Source of the DNA: Allosphingosinicella vermicomposti | GTDB taxonomy: Bacteria; Pseudomonadota; Alphaproteobacteria; Sphingomonadales; Sphingomonadaceae | DNA: 64,000 bases | Assembly (NCBI RefSeq): GCF_003012815.1 | Contig: NZ_PXYJ01000003.1 | Coordinates: forward strand, 372,001 to 436,000 | Direction: 5' to 3' | Part shown: piece by piece, positions 44,295 through 52,022 of the stretch | Layout: each line of letters begins with the position of its first letter | Position numbering within the stretch: position 1 is the first letter of the stretch | Program-made: the position numbers and the translations under genes | Notes under the pieces: model-generated | The model's input: only the letters and a program-made list of their open reading frames with translations | The model's database searches: none | Told to the model about the DNA's origin: nothing

Positions 44295-45677
44295 TTACGG
44301 GAGCAACGGCCCCCAGGCCGGATCCGATCCGTCGAGCGGCGTCGGGATCTGGCGTTCGTGGCTTCCGGTCAGATCGACCTGCCACACGGTGGATTTTCCG
44401 CTGCGGCCCTGGCTCGAGCGGAAAAACTGAATGATGCGGCCGTTGGGCGACCAGGTCGGCGCCTCGTCCTGCCAGCTGTTGGTAAGCAGGCGCTCGCCGC
44501 CGCCGGACGGGCTCATCACGCCGATGCGGAAATTGCCCGCCATCTTGGTGAACGCGATGAGGTCGCCGCGCGGGCTCCATTCCGGCGTCGCATAGCGGCC
44601 GCCGCCAAAGCTGATGCGGCGCTGGTCGGAGCCATCGGCGTTCATCACATAGAGCTGTTGGCCGCCCGAGCGATCGCTTTCGAAGACGATCTTTGTGCCG
44701 TCCGGCGAATAGCTGCCGCCCGTGTCGATGCCCGGCGTGTTGGTGAGCCGCACCGGCTGACCGCCATTGGCCGACACGCGATAGATGTCGGTATTGCCGT
44801 TCACCGACATGGAATAGAGGATCCACTTGCCGTCGGGCGAGAAGCGCGGCGCGAAAGTCTGGTTCGTGCTTTCCGTCACCACGCGCTGACGACCGCTGCC
44901 AATGTCATAGACATAGATGCGCGGACGCTTGTCGACGTAGCTCAAGTAAACGATCTGCTTGTAATCCGGCGAGAAGCGCGGGGTGAGAACGGTCGACTGG
45001 CCGTTGGTGAGGAAGCGGTGATTGGCGCCGTCGCTATCCATGATGGCGAGGCGCTTCACGCGATTATCCTTGGGCCCACTTTCGGCGATATAAGCGATGC
45101 GGCTGTCGAAGAACGGGCTTTCGCCGGACAGGCGCGAATAGACGGCGTCGGCGCATTTATGCGCGGCGCGGCGCCAGTCACGCGGCTCCACCACATAACC
45201 CTGCCGCGTCAGCTCCTTCTTGGCATAGACGTCGTAGAGGTAGCAGCCGACGGTGAGTGTGCCATTGGCATTGGCTTGGACGAAGCCCTGCACCAGCGCC
45301 TGCGAGCCCGTGCCGCCCCAATAGCCGAAATCGGGCGCGGTCACCTGCGGATAGCTGATCGCCGGAAGGCCGGCGGGCCCGCGCGGCGTGAAGATGCCGC
45401 TGTTACGCAAATCGCTCGCGACGATCTCCGCCACCTGCCGCCCGAGCGCGCCGGTCTCGCCCGCCTGCGTCGAAACCGAGGCCGGGGTCGGCATGTAGGG
45501 GACGGCGATCGGCATGGGGGCGGAAATGCCGCCCTCGACATCGACGACGAGTTCTTCGGACTCAGCGGGCGCCTGCGCTTGGGGCTGCTGGACGGGCGCC
45601 GGAACCTGCGCGCCTGCGGCCGCCGCGCCGATCAGGGCCAAAGCGGTGAGAGGAAGCATGGGGGCCGAGATTTTCAT
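44295..45677 (-). CDS. tolB: Tol-Pal system translocation protein TolB
   Basis: This 460-aa periplasmic protein has a signal peptide (PLTALALIGAAAAGAQ), an N-terminal D1/D2 region and a six-bladed beta-propeller with repeated FSPDGKWILYS / YSPDGTKIVFESDR / WSPRGDLIAFT blades that bind Pal. The ATG at 45677 is six bases after GAGG. The alternative at 45683 is less well placed. It lies between tolA and pal. Confidence 0.95.
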   Translation of the reverse strand: MKISAPMLPLTALALIGAAAAGAQVPAPVQQPQAQAPAESEELVVDVEGGISAPMPIAVPYMPTPASVSTQAGETGALGRQVAEIVASDLRNSGIFTPRGPAGLPAISYPQVTAPDFGYWGGTGSQALVQGFVQANANGTLTVGCYLYDVYAKKELTRQGYVVEPRDWRRAAHKCADAVYSRLSGESPFFDSRIAYIAESGPKDNRVKRLAIMDSDGANHRFLTNGQSTVLTPRFSPDYKQIVYLSYVDKRPRIYVYDIGSGRQRVVTESTNQTFAPRFSPDGKWILYSMSVNGNTDIYRVSANGGQPVRLTNTPGIDTGGSYSPDGTKIVFESDRSGGQQLYVMNADGSDQRRISFGGGRYATPEWSPRGDLIAFTKMAGNFRIGVMSPSGGGERLLTNSWQDEAPTWSPNGRIIQFFRSSQGRSGKSTVWQVDLTGSHERQIPTPLDGSDPAWGPLLP

Positions 45678-45690
45678 AATCATCCTCAAA

Positions 45691-46518
45691 TCAAGAAGGC
45701 TTGTACCGCAGGGTGAAATTGCTCCAGCCCCTGGGGACATCGTAAAGTTCGTCCGGAAGGCCACGCAAGGGCGAGCAGCCAACGAAGGCCGCGATGGCGA
45801 GTTCTTCCACCCGTTTCTCATAACGCCGGTTCTGGTCGTCCACGCCGCTCGTTCCCGTGCTCACGGGGCGGGCCGCGAGCGAGCCATCCCGATTGAGGCG
45901 CAGCTTGATCGTGACCGTAATCCGTTCGGCGCCCGGCCCCGGCGTTCCCTGCCGGTCGGCGCAGGGCTGAACCTGCCTTTTAATAAGCGATCCAATGCTC
46001 GACGCCGCTTGCGCGCTCATTACCGCGCCGGTCGCCTTGTTGGATTTGGACTTGGTATCGTCGCCAAGGCCTTTGAGGAAATCGCTGCCGAGGCGCGAGC
46101 CCTTCGTCTTCTCCGCCTTGCCCTTGCCGCTATTGGCCTTGGCATTGCTGGTCGCGGCCTTGGGCAGGGCCTTGGGCGGCGCGGGTTTCGTCGCCGTCTT
46201 GGACGGGGCGGGTTCTGACTTCGCTTTGGGAAGGGCTTTAGGCTGTACCGTGGGCGTCGGCTCTGGCGGCGCCTCGATCGCCTTGGGCGCCGCTTCCTCG
46301 GGCGATCCGGTTTCCGGCGCGATGCTCGCCATCGGCGCTTCGGTCGCAGGATCGGGCGCGGCGGATTGAAGGCCGACCTCATCGACGAAGGAAACGTCCA
46401 TCGGCGGATTCATCGTCGGCAGCACAACGGCATTGGCAAGGCCGAGGGTCAGCACGGCGAGCAGGGCGCCATGCCCTACCACCGCAATACCAAGCCCGGT
46501 TGCCTCCGCGCGATCCAT
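45691..46518 (-). CDS. tolA: TolA-like energy transducer
   Basis: This is a 275-aa protein with one N-terminal helix (GIAVVGHGALLAVLTLGLA). A long Pro/Ala/Lys-rich periplasmic stalk follows (from about residue 55 to 150), and a C-terminal TonB/TolA-fold domain with two cysteines (PCADRQ, VGCSPL). It carries force from TolQR to TolB and Pal. Its ATG shares a base with the tolR stop (TGATG). The stalk is shorter than in E. coli TolA. Confidence 0.9.
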   Translation of the reverse strand: MDRAEATGLGIAVVGHGALLAVLTLGLANAVVLPTMNPPMDVSFVDEVGLQSAAPDPATEAPMASIAPETGSPEEAAPKAIEAPPEPTPTVQPKALPKAKSEPAPSKTATKPAPPKALPKAATSNAKANSGKGKAEKTKGSRLGSDFLKGLGDDTKSKSNKATGAVMSAQAASSIGSLIKRQVQPCADRQGTPGPGAERITVTIKLRLNRDGSLAARPVSTGTSGVDDQNRRYEKRVEELAIAAFVGCSPLRGLPDELYDVPRGWSNFTLRYKPS

Positions 46519-46961
46519 CAGGGGGTTTCGCTCCCCTGCGTGCTGACCAGGGCAACCTTGCGCAGGCCGACCTGGTTGAGTTCGCCCATCACCTGCATGA
46601 CGCGGCCGTAATCGAGGCTGCTGTCGGCGCGCAGGAAGATGCGCGGGCCACCTTCTTCGGTCGCCGACTGAGCGATGGTGCCGAGGCGGGTGGCGAGCTG
46701 GCTGGGGTCAACCTGCTCATCGCCAATGAAGACGCCGCCGGTGGAATCGAGCGTGATCTGAACCGGCTCCTGCTCCTGATCCAATGCGCCCGCCTTGCTT
46801 TCGGGAAGGTCGACCGGAACGCCGGTGACGAGCAAAGGCGCCGTCACCATGAAGATGATGAGCAGAACCAGCATGACGTCGACGAGCGGCGTCACGTTGA
46901 TCTCCGCCATCGCGGTGCGACGGCCCCGACGGCCGGGCCCTGCGATCGGTCCCATGGCCAT
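46518..46961 (-). CDS. tolR: ExbD/TolR-family protein
   Basis: This is a 147-aa protein with one transmembrane helix that carries the proton-path aspartate (INVTPLVDVMLVLLIIFMVT), followed by the periplasmic TolR domain. With TolQ it forms the proton-driven motor. Two ATGs are close together (46961, 46955). The ATG at 46961 follows a G-rich stretch. It is coupled to tolA by TGATG. An 89-bp palindromic repeat separates it from tolQ. Confidence 0.95.
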   Translation of the reverse strand: MAMGPIAGPGRRGRRTAMAEINVTPLVDVMLVLLIIFMVTAPLLVTGVPVDLPESKAGALDQEQEPVQITLDSTGGVFIGDEQVDPSQLATRLGTIAQSATEEGGPRIFLRADSSLDYGRVMQVMGELNQVGLRKVALVSTQGSETP

Positions 46962-46984
46962 TAGACCCCCCCTCCGCCACAAAT

Positions 46985-47073
46985 CCGTTCGGGCTGAGCC
47001 TGTCGAAGCCCTGCACTTTCTTCCGCTTCGGTGCCCAGAAAGAGCAGCCCTTCGACAGGCTCAGGGCGAACGG
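46985..47073. repeat. Palindromic repeat inside the tol operon
   Basis: CCGTTCGGGCTGAGCCTGTC pairs with GACAGGCTCAGGGCGAACGG. Same family as the copy inside the helicase gene. It sits between tolQ and tolR, so the transcript must read through the hairpin. Confidence 0.88.
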
Positions 47074-47091
47074 TGAGGGTGGAGGGCATGA

Positions 47092-47775
47092 TCACCTTTC
47101 CGTCTCCAGCTCACGGGACAAGGTGCCGTGAAAACCGTCGGCGAAACGCAGCAACCGCGCCTCGATCCGGTTGATGCCATGTGTCATGCGATTATAGGCG
47201 ATGACGGCGGGGATGGCCGCGAACAGGCCGATTGCGGTGGCGAACAAAGCCTCCGCAATGCCCGGTGCCACGACCGCGAGGCTCGTGTTATTCGCGCCCG
47301 CAATGTCGGTGAAGCTGCGCATGATCCCCCACACCGTGCCGAACAGGCCGACGAAGGGCGCGACCGATCCGATCGTCGCGAGAATGTTGAGGCGGTCGGC
47401 GAGCCGGTCCACTTCCTCGCCCGCCGCGCTGTGCATCGCGCTCATCAGCCGGGCACGCGTGCCGTCCTTGTCGACGCGCGGGCCCTTAGTTGAGCGACGC
47501 CATTCGGTGATGCCGGCGGAAAAGACCTTGGCGGCGGGCAAATCCTCAGCCCCCCGCTTTTCGTGAAAGCGGTCGATATCTTCGACGCCCCAGAAATCCT
47601 TCTCGAACCGCTCATTGTCGCGATTGATCCGGCGCAGCTTCATCGTGTGGCCGATGATGATCGCCCAGGTCCAGATGCTGGCCAAAGTGAGGCCGATCAT
47701 CACGGTCTTCACGACGAGGTCCGCCTGCATGAACAACGCAACCGGCGACATATGCGCCGCCATATCAACCGCCAC
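47092..47775 (-). CDS. tolQ: Tol-Pal motor protein TolQ
   Basis: This 227-aa inner-membrane protein of the MotA/TolQ/ExbB family has three helices (one near residues 20-42 and two in the GLFGTVWGIMRSF and LFATAIGLFAAIPAV region). It forms the stator pentamer around TolR. The GTG at 47775 shares a base with the ybgC stop (TAGTG); an ATG four codons in is the alternative. Confidence 0.95.
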   Translation of the reverse strand: MAVDMAAHMSPVALFMQADLVVKTVMIGLTLASIWTWAIIIGHTMKLRRINRDNERFEKDFWGVEDIDRFHEKRGAEDLPAAKVFSAGITEWRRSTKGPRVDKDGTRARLMSAMHSAAGEEVDRLADRLNILATIGSVAPFVGLFGTVWGIMRSFTDIAGANNTSLAVVAPGIAEALFATAIGLFAAIPAVIAYNRMTHGINRIEARLLRFADGFHGTLSRELETER

Positions 47776-48230
47776 TATTCTTCCCCTCTCAACCGTTCGA
47801 ATGTTTCAACCCATGCGCGCGGCTGGCGTTTCGGACGGCCCTCCGGACTTAGGAACGCAGCCGTCACATTCGCTTCCGCCAGCAATTCATCGCCGCGCAT
47901 GACCCTTTGATGAATGACGCAGCTTGCCGCGCGTACCTCCCGCACCTCGCTCAGGATACGCAAATTGTCGTCGAGTTTGGCGGGGCTCCGATATTTGATA
48001 TGAGCTTCAGCCACCGCATAGACGCCCTCGCCACTATCGAGCGCCGCGCGTTGATCGATGCCGACGCAGCGTAGCATGTCGGATCGCGCACGCTCCATGA
48101 AGCGCAGATAATTGGCGTAATAGACGATGCCTGCGGTGTCCGTATCCTCGAAATAGACGCGCAAGGCAAAGTGGTGGGTCTTGCCCACGAAGGCGCCCTG
48201 ATAGGGCGTCGCCAGATCTTTCTCGTTCAT
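47775..48230 (-). CDS. ybgC: YbgC-type acyl-CoA thioesterase
   Basis: This 151-aa hotdog-fold thioesterase is the usual first gene of the tol-pal operon. YFEDTDTAGIVYYANYLRFM contains the catalytic aspartate and the family's conserved tyrosines. GGAGG is five bases from the ATG at 48230. It acts in the cytoplasm on acyl-CoA or acyl-ACP and is linked to phospholipid metabolism. It is coupled to tolQ. Confidence 0.95.
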   Translation of the reverse strand: MNEKDLATPYQGAFVGKTHHFALRVYFEDTDTAGIVYYANYLRFMERARSDMLRCVGIDQRAALDSGEGVYAVAEAHIKYRSPAKLDDNLRILSEVREVRAASCVIHQRVMRGDELLAEANVTAAFLSPEGRPKRQPRAWVETFERLRGEE

Positions 48231-48299
48231 GCCCACCTCCGGCAAACCTCTTACCCATGGGGGGATGCGCTCAAAGACGCTAGCGGTGAACCGTTGCTC

Positions 48300-49328
48300 T
48301 TAAGAGTCGAATAGACCGGATTGACCGCTGCTCGGCGGCGGTGTGATACCGAGATGCGTCCATGCCCGGCCATTGAGGCAGCGCCCCCGCGCGGTGCGCG
48401 CGACAAGGCCGAGCTGGATCAGATAGGGTTCGATCACTTCCTCGATCGTGTCGCGCGGTTCGGACAGGCCCGCCGCCAGCGTTTCGACGCCGACCGGGCC
48501 GCCTTTGTAAATGTCGGCGATCATGTGCAGGTAGCGCCGATCCATCGCATCGAGGCCAAGCGCGTCCACCTCCATCCGGTTGAGCGACGCGTCGGCAACC
48601 TTCGCATCGACGGTCGCAGCGCCGGCCGCCTGTGCGAAATCGCGGACGCGGCGGAGCAGGCGTCCGGCGATGCGCGGCGTGCCGCGCGAACGGCGGGCGA
48701 CTTCGGTGGCGCCATCTCCCGCAATAGCGAGGCCGAGCAGGCCGGCGGCGCGGCGCACGACCTTTTCCAATTCCTCGACCGTGTAGAAATTGAGCCGCAC
48801 CGGAATACCGAAGCGGTCGCGAAGCGGCGTGGTGAGCAGCCCCTGCCGCGTCGTCGCGCCCACCAGGGTAAATTTGGGAAGATCGATCCTCACAGAGCGG
48901 GCGGACGGCCCCTCGCCGATCATCAGATCGAGCGCGCGATCCTCCATCGCTGGATAAAGCACCTCCTCGACCGCCGGATTGAGCCGGTGAATCTCGTCAA
49001 TGAAGAGAACGTCGCCATCTTCCAGATTGGTGAGGAGGGCCGCGAGATCGCCGGATTTGGCGATGACCGGCCCGGACGTCGCCCGGAAGCCCACGCCCAT
49101 CTCCCGCGCGATGATCTGCGCGAGCGTCGTCTTGCCGAGACCCGGCGGACCGAAGAAGAGCACATGGTCGAGCGCATCGCCGCGTGCGCGGGCGGCATCG
49201 ATGAACACGCGAAGGTTCTCCCGCGCCGCCTGCTGCCCGACAAAATCGTCGAGCGTCTTTGGACGCAGCGCCGCATCCACGTCCTCGGGACGACGCTCGC
49301 CGGTGATGATGCGGTCGGGTTCAGTCAT
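48300..49328 (-). CDS. ruvB: Holliday junction helicase motor RuvB
   Basis: This 342-aa AAA+ ATPase drives branch migration with RuvA. Walker A is [14 protein letters not shown], Walker [13 protein letters not shown], sensor 1 [15 protein letters not shown], the arginine finger LRDRFGIP, and the winged-helix C-terminus ends with [13 protein letters not shown]. The ATG at 49328 is used; a GTG two codons before it is possible. It is separated from ruvA by a palindromic repeat. Confidence 0.96.
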   Translation of the reverse strand: MTEPDRIITGERRPEDVDAALRPKTLDDFVGQQAARENLRVFIDAARARGDALDHVLFFGPPGLGKTTLAQIIAREMGVGFRATSGPVIAKSGDLAALLTNLEDGDVLFIDEIHRLNPAVEEVLYPAMEDRALDLMIGEGPSARSVRIDLPKFTLVGATTRQGLLTTPLRDRFGIPVRLNFYTVEELEKVVRRAAGLLGLAIAGDGATEVARRSRGTPRIAGRLLRRVRDFAQAAGAATVDAKVADASLNRMEVDALGLDAMDRRYLHMIADIYKGGPVGVETLAAGLSEPRDTIEEVIEPYLIQLGLVARTARGRCLNGRAWTHLGITPPPSSGQSGLFDS

Positions 49329-49337
49329 GCTCACGCT

Positions 49338-49405
49338 TCTCGACTTCGCTCGAAGCGAACGGTGGAGAGAGGGAGCTTAGCCTTTCGTGTCGAGCGAAGT
49401 CGAGA
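49338..49405. repeat. Palindromic repeat between ruvA and ruvB
   Basis: Perfect 16-base arms TCTCGACTTCGCTCGA and TCGAGCGAAGTCGAGA enclose a 36-base centre. It begins ten bases upstream of the ruvB start and ends just past the ruvA stop. Confidence 0.85.
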
Positions 49406-49410
49406 CACGT

Positions 49411-50013
49411 TCATCGCGCAGATTTCTTGAGAGCCACGCGGACCAGCGCGTCGAAGCTCGCATCGGCCCCAAGCTCCACCTCCGCCTGCGCCACTGCCAC
49501 CGAGGCATCGGCAGGACGGAAGCCCAGGTTAAGCAAAGCGGAAACGGCATCGGCGGAATGATTTCCGGCGGGCACAATCGACACCGGGCTTCCCCCAGAC
49601 CCGAGGACCACGCCGCCGGCTTTGTCCTTCAGTTCGTTGACGATGCGTTGGGCAAGCTTGGGCCCCACACCTTGTGCCCGCGCGACCATCGCCTTGTCGC
49701 CGCTCGCGATGGCGCGGTGGAGTTCATCGCCAGTGAGCGCCGACAATATGCCGAGCGCGACGCGAGAGCCGACACCCTGCACCGAGGTGAGCAATCGAAA
49801 CCAGTCCCGTTCCTCGCTCGTCGCGAAGCCGATCAGGCGGATATCGTCCTGCGACACCTGCATTTCGGTGTGGACCGTCACATCGTTGCCGATCGCGCCG
49901 AGAGCGGAGATCGTTCGGGAGGAGGCGAGGACGAGATAGCCGACGCCGTTCACGTCGATCACCGCATGATCGGCGGAGAAACTATCCAGCAGGCCACGCA
50001 ATTTGGCGATCAT
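49411..50013 (-). CDS. ruvA: Holliday junction-binding protein RuvA
   Basis: This is a 200-aa tetrameric junction-binding subunit of RuvAB. The N-terminal OB domain starts [20 protein letters not shown]. Two helix-hairpin-helix motifs are visible ([20 protein letters not shown] and [20 protein letters not shown]). The C-terminal domain ([20 protein letters not shown]) contacts RuvB. It is coupled to ruvC by ATGA. Confidence 0.96.
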   Translation of the reverse strand: MIAKLRGLLDSFSADHAVIDVNGVGYLVLASSRTISALGAIGNDVTVHTEMQVSQDDIRLIGFATSEERDWFRLLTSVQGVGSRVALGILSALTGDELHRAIASGDKAMVARAQGVGPKLAQRIVNELKDKAGGVVLGSGGSPVSIVPAGNHSADAVSALLNLGFRPADASVAVAQAEVELGADASFDALVRVALKKSAR

Positions 50014-50507
50014 GCGGCATGTCCCTTAAGCGCCCGGTTGCTGGCGAGGAGGTGCGCGTGGGTGATCGCGACCGCAAGCGCGTCCGCCGCATCCGCGCCA
50101 GCGATTTTCGCGCCGGGAAGGAGCATCGATACCATGGCGTGAACCTGTTGCTTGGCAGCGGCGCCCGTGCCGACCACCGCTTTCTTGACCAGCCGCGCGG
50201 CATATTCGCCCACCGCGATGCCGTTCTGGGCCGCGCACAGCAAAACGACGCCCCGCGCCTGCCCGAGCTTTAGCGTCGATTGCGGGTTTTCGTTGACGAA
50301 CACTTCCTCGACCGCGGCGGCGGCGGGGCGATATTGGGCGAGCACGTCACCAAGCTCCCCTGCGAGCTTCACCAGCCGCTCCGGCAGGGCGCGCGATGCA
50401 TCGGTGCGGATCTGGCCGTTCGCGATATGGCTGAGGCGATTGCCCTCGGCCGCAATCACGCCCCAGCCGGTGCAGCCAAGGCCCGGATCGAGACCGATCA
50501 GGATCAG
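50010..50507 (-). CDS. ruvC: Holliday junction resolvase RuvC, CTG start
   Basis: This 165-aa dimeric endonuclease resolves Holliday junctions. The first catalytic aspartate is in [15 protein letters not shown], followed by [16 protein letters not shown], and the last acidic pair is in [11 protein letters not shown]. No ATG, GTG or TTG precedes the catalytic aspartate in frame; the first GTG (50459) would remove it. The CTG at 50507 gives a seven-residue lead to Asp, is eight bases from GGAG and forms a CTGA overlap with the yebC stop, exactly like the ATGA and GTGA junctions elsewhere here. ATC at 50504 is the alternative. Confidence 0.9.
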   Translation of the reverse strand: MILIGLDPGLGCTGWGVIAAEGNRLSHIANGQIRTDASRALPERLVKLAGELGDVLAQYRPAAAAVEEVFVNENPQSTLKLGQARGVVLLCAAQNGIAVGEYAARLVKKAVVGTGAAAKQQVHAMVSMLLPGAKIAGADAADALAVAITHAHLLASNRALKGHAA

Positions 50508-51247
50508 CCCAGTATCTCCATCACCGCGTCGGAGACTTCGTAATTGCCCCAGACGGTCTGGACGTCGTCGTCGTCGTCGAGGGCGTCGATGAGTTTCAGC
50601 AGGGTTCCGGCTTCCGCTTCGCCCACCTCGACCGGCGTTTGCGGGCGCCAGGCGAGCTTGGTGCTTTCAGCTTCGCCCAGGGGCTGTTCGAGCGCCTTGG
50701 CGACTTCGTGGAGGTTTTCCTGCGCGGTCCAGATTTCGTGGCCTTCCTCGGTCGAGGACACGTCTTCCGCGCCCGCTTCGATCGCGGCTTCGAACACGGC
50801 GTCGGCATCGCCCGCCGAGGCTGGGTAGGAGATGAGGCCGAGGCGGTCGAAGCCGTGGCTCACCGAACCGCTAGCGCCCAGATTGCCGCCATTTTTCGAG
50901 AAAATGGTGCGGACATTGGTGGCGGTGCGGTTGCGATTGTCGGTCAGCGCTTCAACGATCAGGGACACGCCGCCCGGGCCGAATCCTTCGTAGCGGATTT
51001 CCTCATAATTATCGCCATCGCCGGTTGAGGATTTATCGATCGCGCGCTGGATATTGTCCTTCGGCATCGACTGGGCCTTGGCCGCCTGAATCGCGGCGCG
51101 CAGGCGCGGGTTCATGTCCGGATCGGGCGTCCCCATCTTCGCCGCGACGGTGATTTCGCGGCTGAGCTTGGAAAACATGGCCGAGCGCTTCTTATCCTGA
51201 GCGCCCTTCCGGTGCATGATATTTTTGAATTTACTATGGCCTGCCAT
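50504..51247 (-). CDS. yebC: YebC/PmpR-family protein
   Basis: This 247-aa three-domain protein was described as a transcriptional regulator and more recently as a factor helping ribosomes at proline stretches. Signature sequences are [20 protein letters not shown] at the start, then [19 protein letters not shown] and [14 protein letters not shown]. It is the first gene of the yebC-ruvCAB cluster and overlaps ruvC by four bases. Confidence 0.96.
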   Translation of the reverse strand: MAGHSKFKNIMHRKGAQDKKRSAMFSKLSREITVAAKMGTPDPDMNPRLRAAIQAAKAQSMPKDNIQRAIDKSSTGDGDNYEEIRYEGFGPGGVSLIVEALTDNRNRTATNVRTIFSKNGGNLGASGSVSHGFDRLGLISYPASAGDADAVFEAAIEAGAEDVSSTEEGHEIWTAQENLHEVAKALEQPLGEAESTKLAWRPQTPVEVGEAEAGTLLKLIDALDDDDDVQTVWGNYEVSDAVMEILG

Positions 51248-51263
51248 TGGCGTCCCTTGTGTC

Positions 51264-51584
51264 TCAGCCGAGCTTCACGGCGGTGCCGGAAACCGTCACC
51301 ATCAGCATCGAGCCCTGATTACCCAGCACTTCATAATCGATATCGACGCCCACCACCGCATCCGCGCCGAGCCGTTTGGCCTCGGCCTCAAGTTCGGCAA
51401 ACGCCTCCTGCCGAGCATCGCGAAGGGTGCTTTCATAGGCGCCCGCGCGGCCGCCCACGATGTCGCGGATGCCGGCGAACAGATCCTTGAAGATGTTCGC
51501 GCCGACGATAACTTCGCCGGTGACGACGCCAAGATAGGCGGTCGCCGGACGGCCTTCGACGGACGTGGTGGTCGTGATGATCAT
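51264..51584 (-). CDS. YbjQ/UPF0145 family protein
   Basis: This is a 106-aa cytoplasmic protein of the DUF74/UPF0145 (YbjQ) family: [20 protein letters not shown], then [19 protein letters not shown] and [16 protein letters not shown]. The fold forms pentameric rings; the role is unknown though heavy-metal binding has been proposed. It is the last intact chromosomal gene before the island. Confidence 0.92.
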   Translation of the reverse strand: MIITTTTSVEGRPATAYLGVVTGEVIVGANIFKDLFAGIRDIVGGRAGAYESTLRDARQEAFAELEAEAKRLGADAVVGVDIDYEVLGNQGSMLMVTVSGTAVKLG

Positions 51585-51600
51585 CGTTCGTTTTTCCCTC

Positions 51601-51718
51601 TTAGTCGAGGCCGAGCGCCTGCCGGTAGGTTTCGAGCAAGGCGTCGGCTTCCTGACGGACGTGGTTTTCCATCTTGCGGAGCCGCACTATGGCACGCATC
51701 GTCTTGGTGTCATAGCCG
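51601..51718 (-). pseudogene. 3' fragment of gapR/DUF2312 at the island junction
   Basis: On the minus strand the last 39 codons match the C-terminus of DUF2312/GapR nucleoid-associated proteins: [20 protein letters not shown], then [18 protein letters not shown] and a stop. Upstream of GYDTK the reading runs into unrelated sequence (HVSSRGCF), so about the first half of the gene is missing. The simplest reading is that an island integrated in the 3' part of gapR; the intact gene, repaired by the island's att copy, would then lie at the far end. That end is outside the window. Confidence 0.72.
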
Positions 51719-51768
51719 AAACAACCCCTGCTCGAAACGTGACATGACTGCACCCCGACCTCTTCAGC

Positions 51769-51859
51769 GAAGGTTATCCATAGGAGGGACCCGCCGCCCG
51801 TGGAGCGCGCCACCCACGCTGGCGTAGCGGGCGGCGGGAGGTACCTGTGGGTAACCTTC
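51769..51859. repeat. 91-bp imperfect inverted repeat at the island end
   Basis: The left arm (51769-51800) and right arm (51828-51859) are each 32 bases. They start and end GAAGGTTA / TAACCTTC and CCGCCGCCCG / CGGGCGGCGG, with about seven mismatches. The 27-base centre holds a smaller CGCCA / TGGCG stem. It lies between the gapR fragment and the first recombinase. It could be a recombinase-binding site, a folded single-stranded recombination site, or a structured RNA. Confidence 0.7.
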
Positions 51860-51929
51860 CTGCTCGGTTTCGACGGTTTTCCTCGATAAGCTGCGCAGCT
51901 ATCCCATCTCGAATTTCAAGGCAAACAGA

Positions 51930-51952
51930 AAGCCCCTGATGGAAAGGGGCTT
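51930..51952 (-). terminator. Possible minus-strand terminator
   Basis: A seven-base stem AAGCCCC / GGGGCTT with a nine-base loop, followed on the minus strand by TCTGTTTG. It would insulate the gapR side from the recombinase operon. The run of T is weak. Confidence 0.4.
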
Positions 51953-52022
51953 CCAGCCAACCGGACCGGACCCCGCCCTATCACTTGCGCAATTATTAAC
52001 CTTCATCTCATACAGTGGTAGA

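Noticed and set aside
50010-50459. Short ruvC from the GTG at 50459
   Set aside because: It would delete the first catalytic aspartate (GLDPG), which is encoded in frame just upstream.
51216-51827. 203-codon plus-strand frame opposite yebC/ybjQ/gapR fragment
   Set aside because: Antisense shadow; the minus strand carries clear family signatures.
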